This document shows, in pieces, positions 61,982 to 64,000 of a DNA stretch of 64,000 nucleotides. How positions within the stretch are numbered: position 1 is the first letter of the stretch; each line of letters opens with the position of its first letter. Below the pieces are notes generated by a model. The model was not told the DNA's origin, searched no databases, and was given only the letters and a program-made list of their open reading frames with translations. Location of the stretch: NCBI GenBank assembly GCA_022561385.1, contig JADFRG010000005.1, positions 1-64,000 on the forward strand, in the 5' to 3' direction. The position numbers and the translations under genes were made by a program. The stretch is from Chloroflexota bacterium (GTDB taxonomy: Bacteria > Chloroflexota > Anaerolineae > Anaerolineales > E44-bin32).

Positions 61982-63703
61982 ATGGCCCAAGACCTGATTG
62001 ACCCTGCAATTCAAGAGGCAAAGGCGCGTCCCACGGTTCAGATTCACCTTCCTGGAGGGCGCGTGCTGGAGGGAGAACGCGGCCTGCAGCTCGCGGCCTT
62101 CCTCGAGCAAGAGGATCTGGAGACGGCCCCCATAGTCGGCGCCATCGTTAATGGTGAGCTGCGGGAACTGACCTACCCACTGGCCCTTGAATCGGAGGTT
62201 CGCCCGGTCACCATGGCTGAAGAAGACGGGATGCGGATTTACCGACGCTCGCTGACCTTCTTGCTGGCTGCGGCCTTCGAAGCACTATTCCCGGAGGCGA
62301 GGCTGGATGTGGAGCACTCCGTCGCTCACGGCGGCTACCATTGTCATGTAAGCGGAAGGCCCCAGCTCAAGACAGCCGAACTTGCCACCCTGGAAAGCCG
62401 CATGTGGGAGATGGTGGATCAAGATCTACCTTTTGCGAAGACCCAGGTGGAGCTGCCGGATACGATCGAGTATTTCGAATCAAAAGGATTTATCGACAAG
62501 GCGCGGTTGCTCTCCCATCGCCGCAAGCCCCACATGATCATTTATGAAATGGGAGGCCTTCGGGATTACCACCACGGATATATGGTTCCCACCACCGGAT
62601 ACCTGCGGTGGTTTGCACTAACGGCCACCGAGCACGGTTTTACCCTGCAGTTTCCAATACGTTCAACACCAACCGAACTGCTGCCGCCGCCGCAATACCC
62701 AAAGCTGCTGCTCACCTTTGGACAGTATGGGGACTGGATCCAGACGCTGGGTGTTTCGAGCGTCGGAGCGCTGAACGATGCGGGCCAGGCAGGCCGCATG
62801 CGAGAAATTATCCTGGTCTCCGAGGCCTTGCATGAGCACCGAATAGCGGAAATCGCGGCTCAAATACAAGAGAAGCGAGACGGGGTCCGGCTGGTCCTGG
62901 TGGCGGGGCCATCCGCCTCGGGCAAGACGACCTTCGCCAAGCGCCTTTCCATTCAGCTGCTGGCCTTGGGCATCTCGCCGCTGCCGATCGGCCTGGACAA
63001 TTTCTTTGTGGATCGAGAGAAAACCCCAAGGGACGAGAATGGCGAATATGACTATGAACGGCTGGACGCGCTTGACCTAGATCGATTGAACCACGATATG
63101 CGGAAACTGGCGGCCGGAGAACGAGTGCAACTGCCCGAGTATGACTTCATCGAGGGGGTGCAGCGGGACGGCGAGGTGGTTCAGATCAGCGAGGGGCACA
63201 TCGTCATTCTGGAGGGAATTCACGGCCTGAATCCGGATCTGTTGCCTGAGCTCCCTGAGGGACAGGGTTTCCGAATCTATGCCTCTGCGCTCACCCAGCT
63301 TAACCTCGACCGCTATAACCGCGTTTCAACCACCGACACTCGATTGGTACGCCGGCTGGTCCGCGACGCGCGGCACCGAGGCAAGTCTGCGGCAGATACA
63401 ATTTCTCGCTGGGAATCGGTGAGGCTCGGCGAACGATTGTATATCTTGCCCTACCAGGAAAACGCTGACGTAATGTTCAATTCGTCCCTGGTTTATGAAG
63501 GCGCTGCGCTGGCTCCGCTTGCAGAACCGCTGCTGCGCCAGGTCAAATTCGGTACACCGGAGCACGTCGAAGCCAAACGTTTGCTGTCCCTCCTTGAGTG
63601 GTTCTTGCCCATCGATGATTCCCCGATCCCGGACAATTCGATCCTTCGAGAGTTCATAGGAGGATCAATCCTCCGAGACTTCACCGTGGGCGGAACTTCC
63701 TAG
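61982..63703 (+). CDS. TGS/ThrRS-SAD-like domain fused to uridine kinase/PRK-like nucleoside kinase
   Basis: N-terminal TGS-like, SAD-like 'LDVEHSVAHGGYHCHVSG', P-loop 'LVLVAGPSASGKTTFAKRLSIQL', 'SLDNFFVDR'-like 'GLDNFFVDREKTPRDENGEYDYERLDALD'. Confidence 0.88.
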   Translation: MAQDLIDPAIQEAKARPTVQIHLPGGRVLEGERGLQLAAFLEQEDLETAPIVGAIVNGELRELTYPLALESEVRPVTMAEEDGMRIYRRSLTFLLAAAFEALFPEARLDVEHSVAHGGYHCHVSGRPQLKTAELATLESRMWEMVDQDLPFAKTQVELPDTIEYFESKGFIDKARLLSHRRKPHMIIYEMGGLRDYHHGYMVPTTGYLRWFALTATEHGFTLQFPIRSTPTELLPPPQYPKLLLTFGQYGDWIQTLGVSSVGALNDAGQAGRMREIILVSEALHEHRIAEIAAQIQEKRDGVRLVLVAGPSASGKTTFAKRLSIQLLALGISPLPIGLDNFFVDREKTPRDENGEYDYERLDALDLDRLNHDMRKLAAGERVQLPEYDFIEGVQRDGEVVQISEGHIVILEGIHGLNPDLLPELPEGQGFRIYASALTQLNLDRYNRVSTTDTRLVRRLVRDARHRGKSAADTISRWESVRLGERLYILPYQENADVMFNSSLVYEGAALAPLAEPLLRQVKFGTPEHVEAKRLLSLLEWFLPIDDSPIPDNSILREFIGGSILRDFTVGGTS

Positions 63704-63829
63704 GGCAATCGGACGAATCTCCTTCTATAAAAGGTGTAAGTATTCCTATATATTGAGAGTTTGCACCGCATGTCGCGATCGGCGAGACGCGCCATTCGCG
63801 ACCTAAGTTTAGAGAGTCACTAATTCTAG

Positions 63830-64000
63830 ATGGATGAATTGAAGGGCAAAACATTAGGGCGTTACAAGCTCCTGGAGGACATAGGCCAGGGTGGGATGTC
63901 CACTGTATATAGGGCCCGCGACCTCGACAGGGATGTAGAGGTGGCGGTCAAGGTGCTCACTCCGTATGTGGCGCAGGAACCGAAATTCAGGGCGCGCTTC
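63830..64000 (+). CDS. Serine/threonine protein kinase (PknB-like), truncated by window end
   Basis: 'LGRYKLLEDIGQGGMSTVYRARDLDRDVEVAVKVLTPYVAQEPKFRARF'. Confidence 0.92.
   Translation, partial: MDELKGKTLGRYKLLEDIGQGGMSTVYRARDLDRDVEVAVKVLTPYVAQEPKFRARF

Noticed and set aside
61982-63703. TGS/ThrRS-like domain fused to a nucleoside kinase as a novel fusion
   Set aside because: This architecture is already known in diverse bacteria and plants, so it is reported only as a feature

Overview
A 64 kb, moderately GC-rich bacterial chromosomal window, densely coding on both strands. Taxonomy is inferred only: gene content suggests Chloroflexota or a related lineage. Most of it is housekeeping: ComEC, thyA-folA, tpiA, lepB, der, a cdaA/YbbR pair, polA, miaB, queG, tgt, uvrA, uppP, alr, and a glycine-riboswitch-controlled gcvH-gcvPA-gcvPB operon. 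Two regions stand out. (1) 9391-16180 is a compact bacterial microcompartment (BMC) operon of the sugar-phosphate-utilizing (SPU) kind. It encodes a GntR/UTRA regulator, an RpiB-like protein, DeoC, an acylating aldehyde dehydrogenase, two BMC-T, one BMC-H and three BMC-P shell proteins. It has a strong sigma70-like promoter, an 18-bp perfect palindrome at the expected transcription start, and an intrinsic terminator. The RpiB-like protein has Asp where the canonical catalytic Cys is expected and carries an extra N-terminal module. No phosphotransacylase or alcohol dehydrogenase is encoded nearby. (2) 37807-40491, downstream of uvrA, holds a lineage-specific cassette in three tandem copies (a small multi-TM protein, with or without a secreted Gly-rich hydrophobic protein). 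The two distal copies are preceded by degenerate relics of the uvrA 3' end. This points to repeated duplication, or integration, at uvrA. BMCs of the SPU class are already described; the uvrA-anchored cassette is the less explained object.
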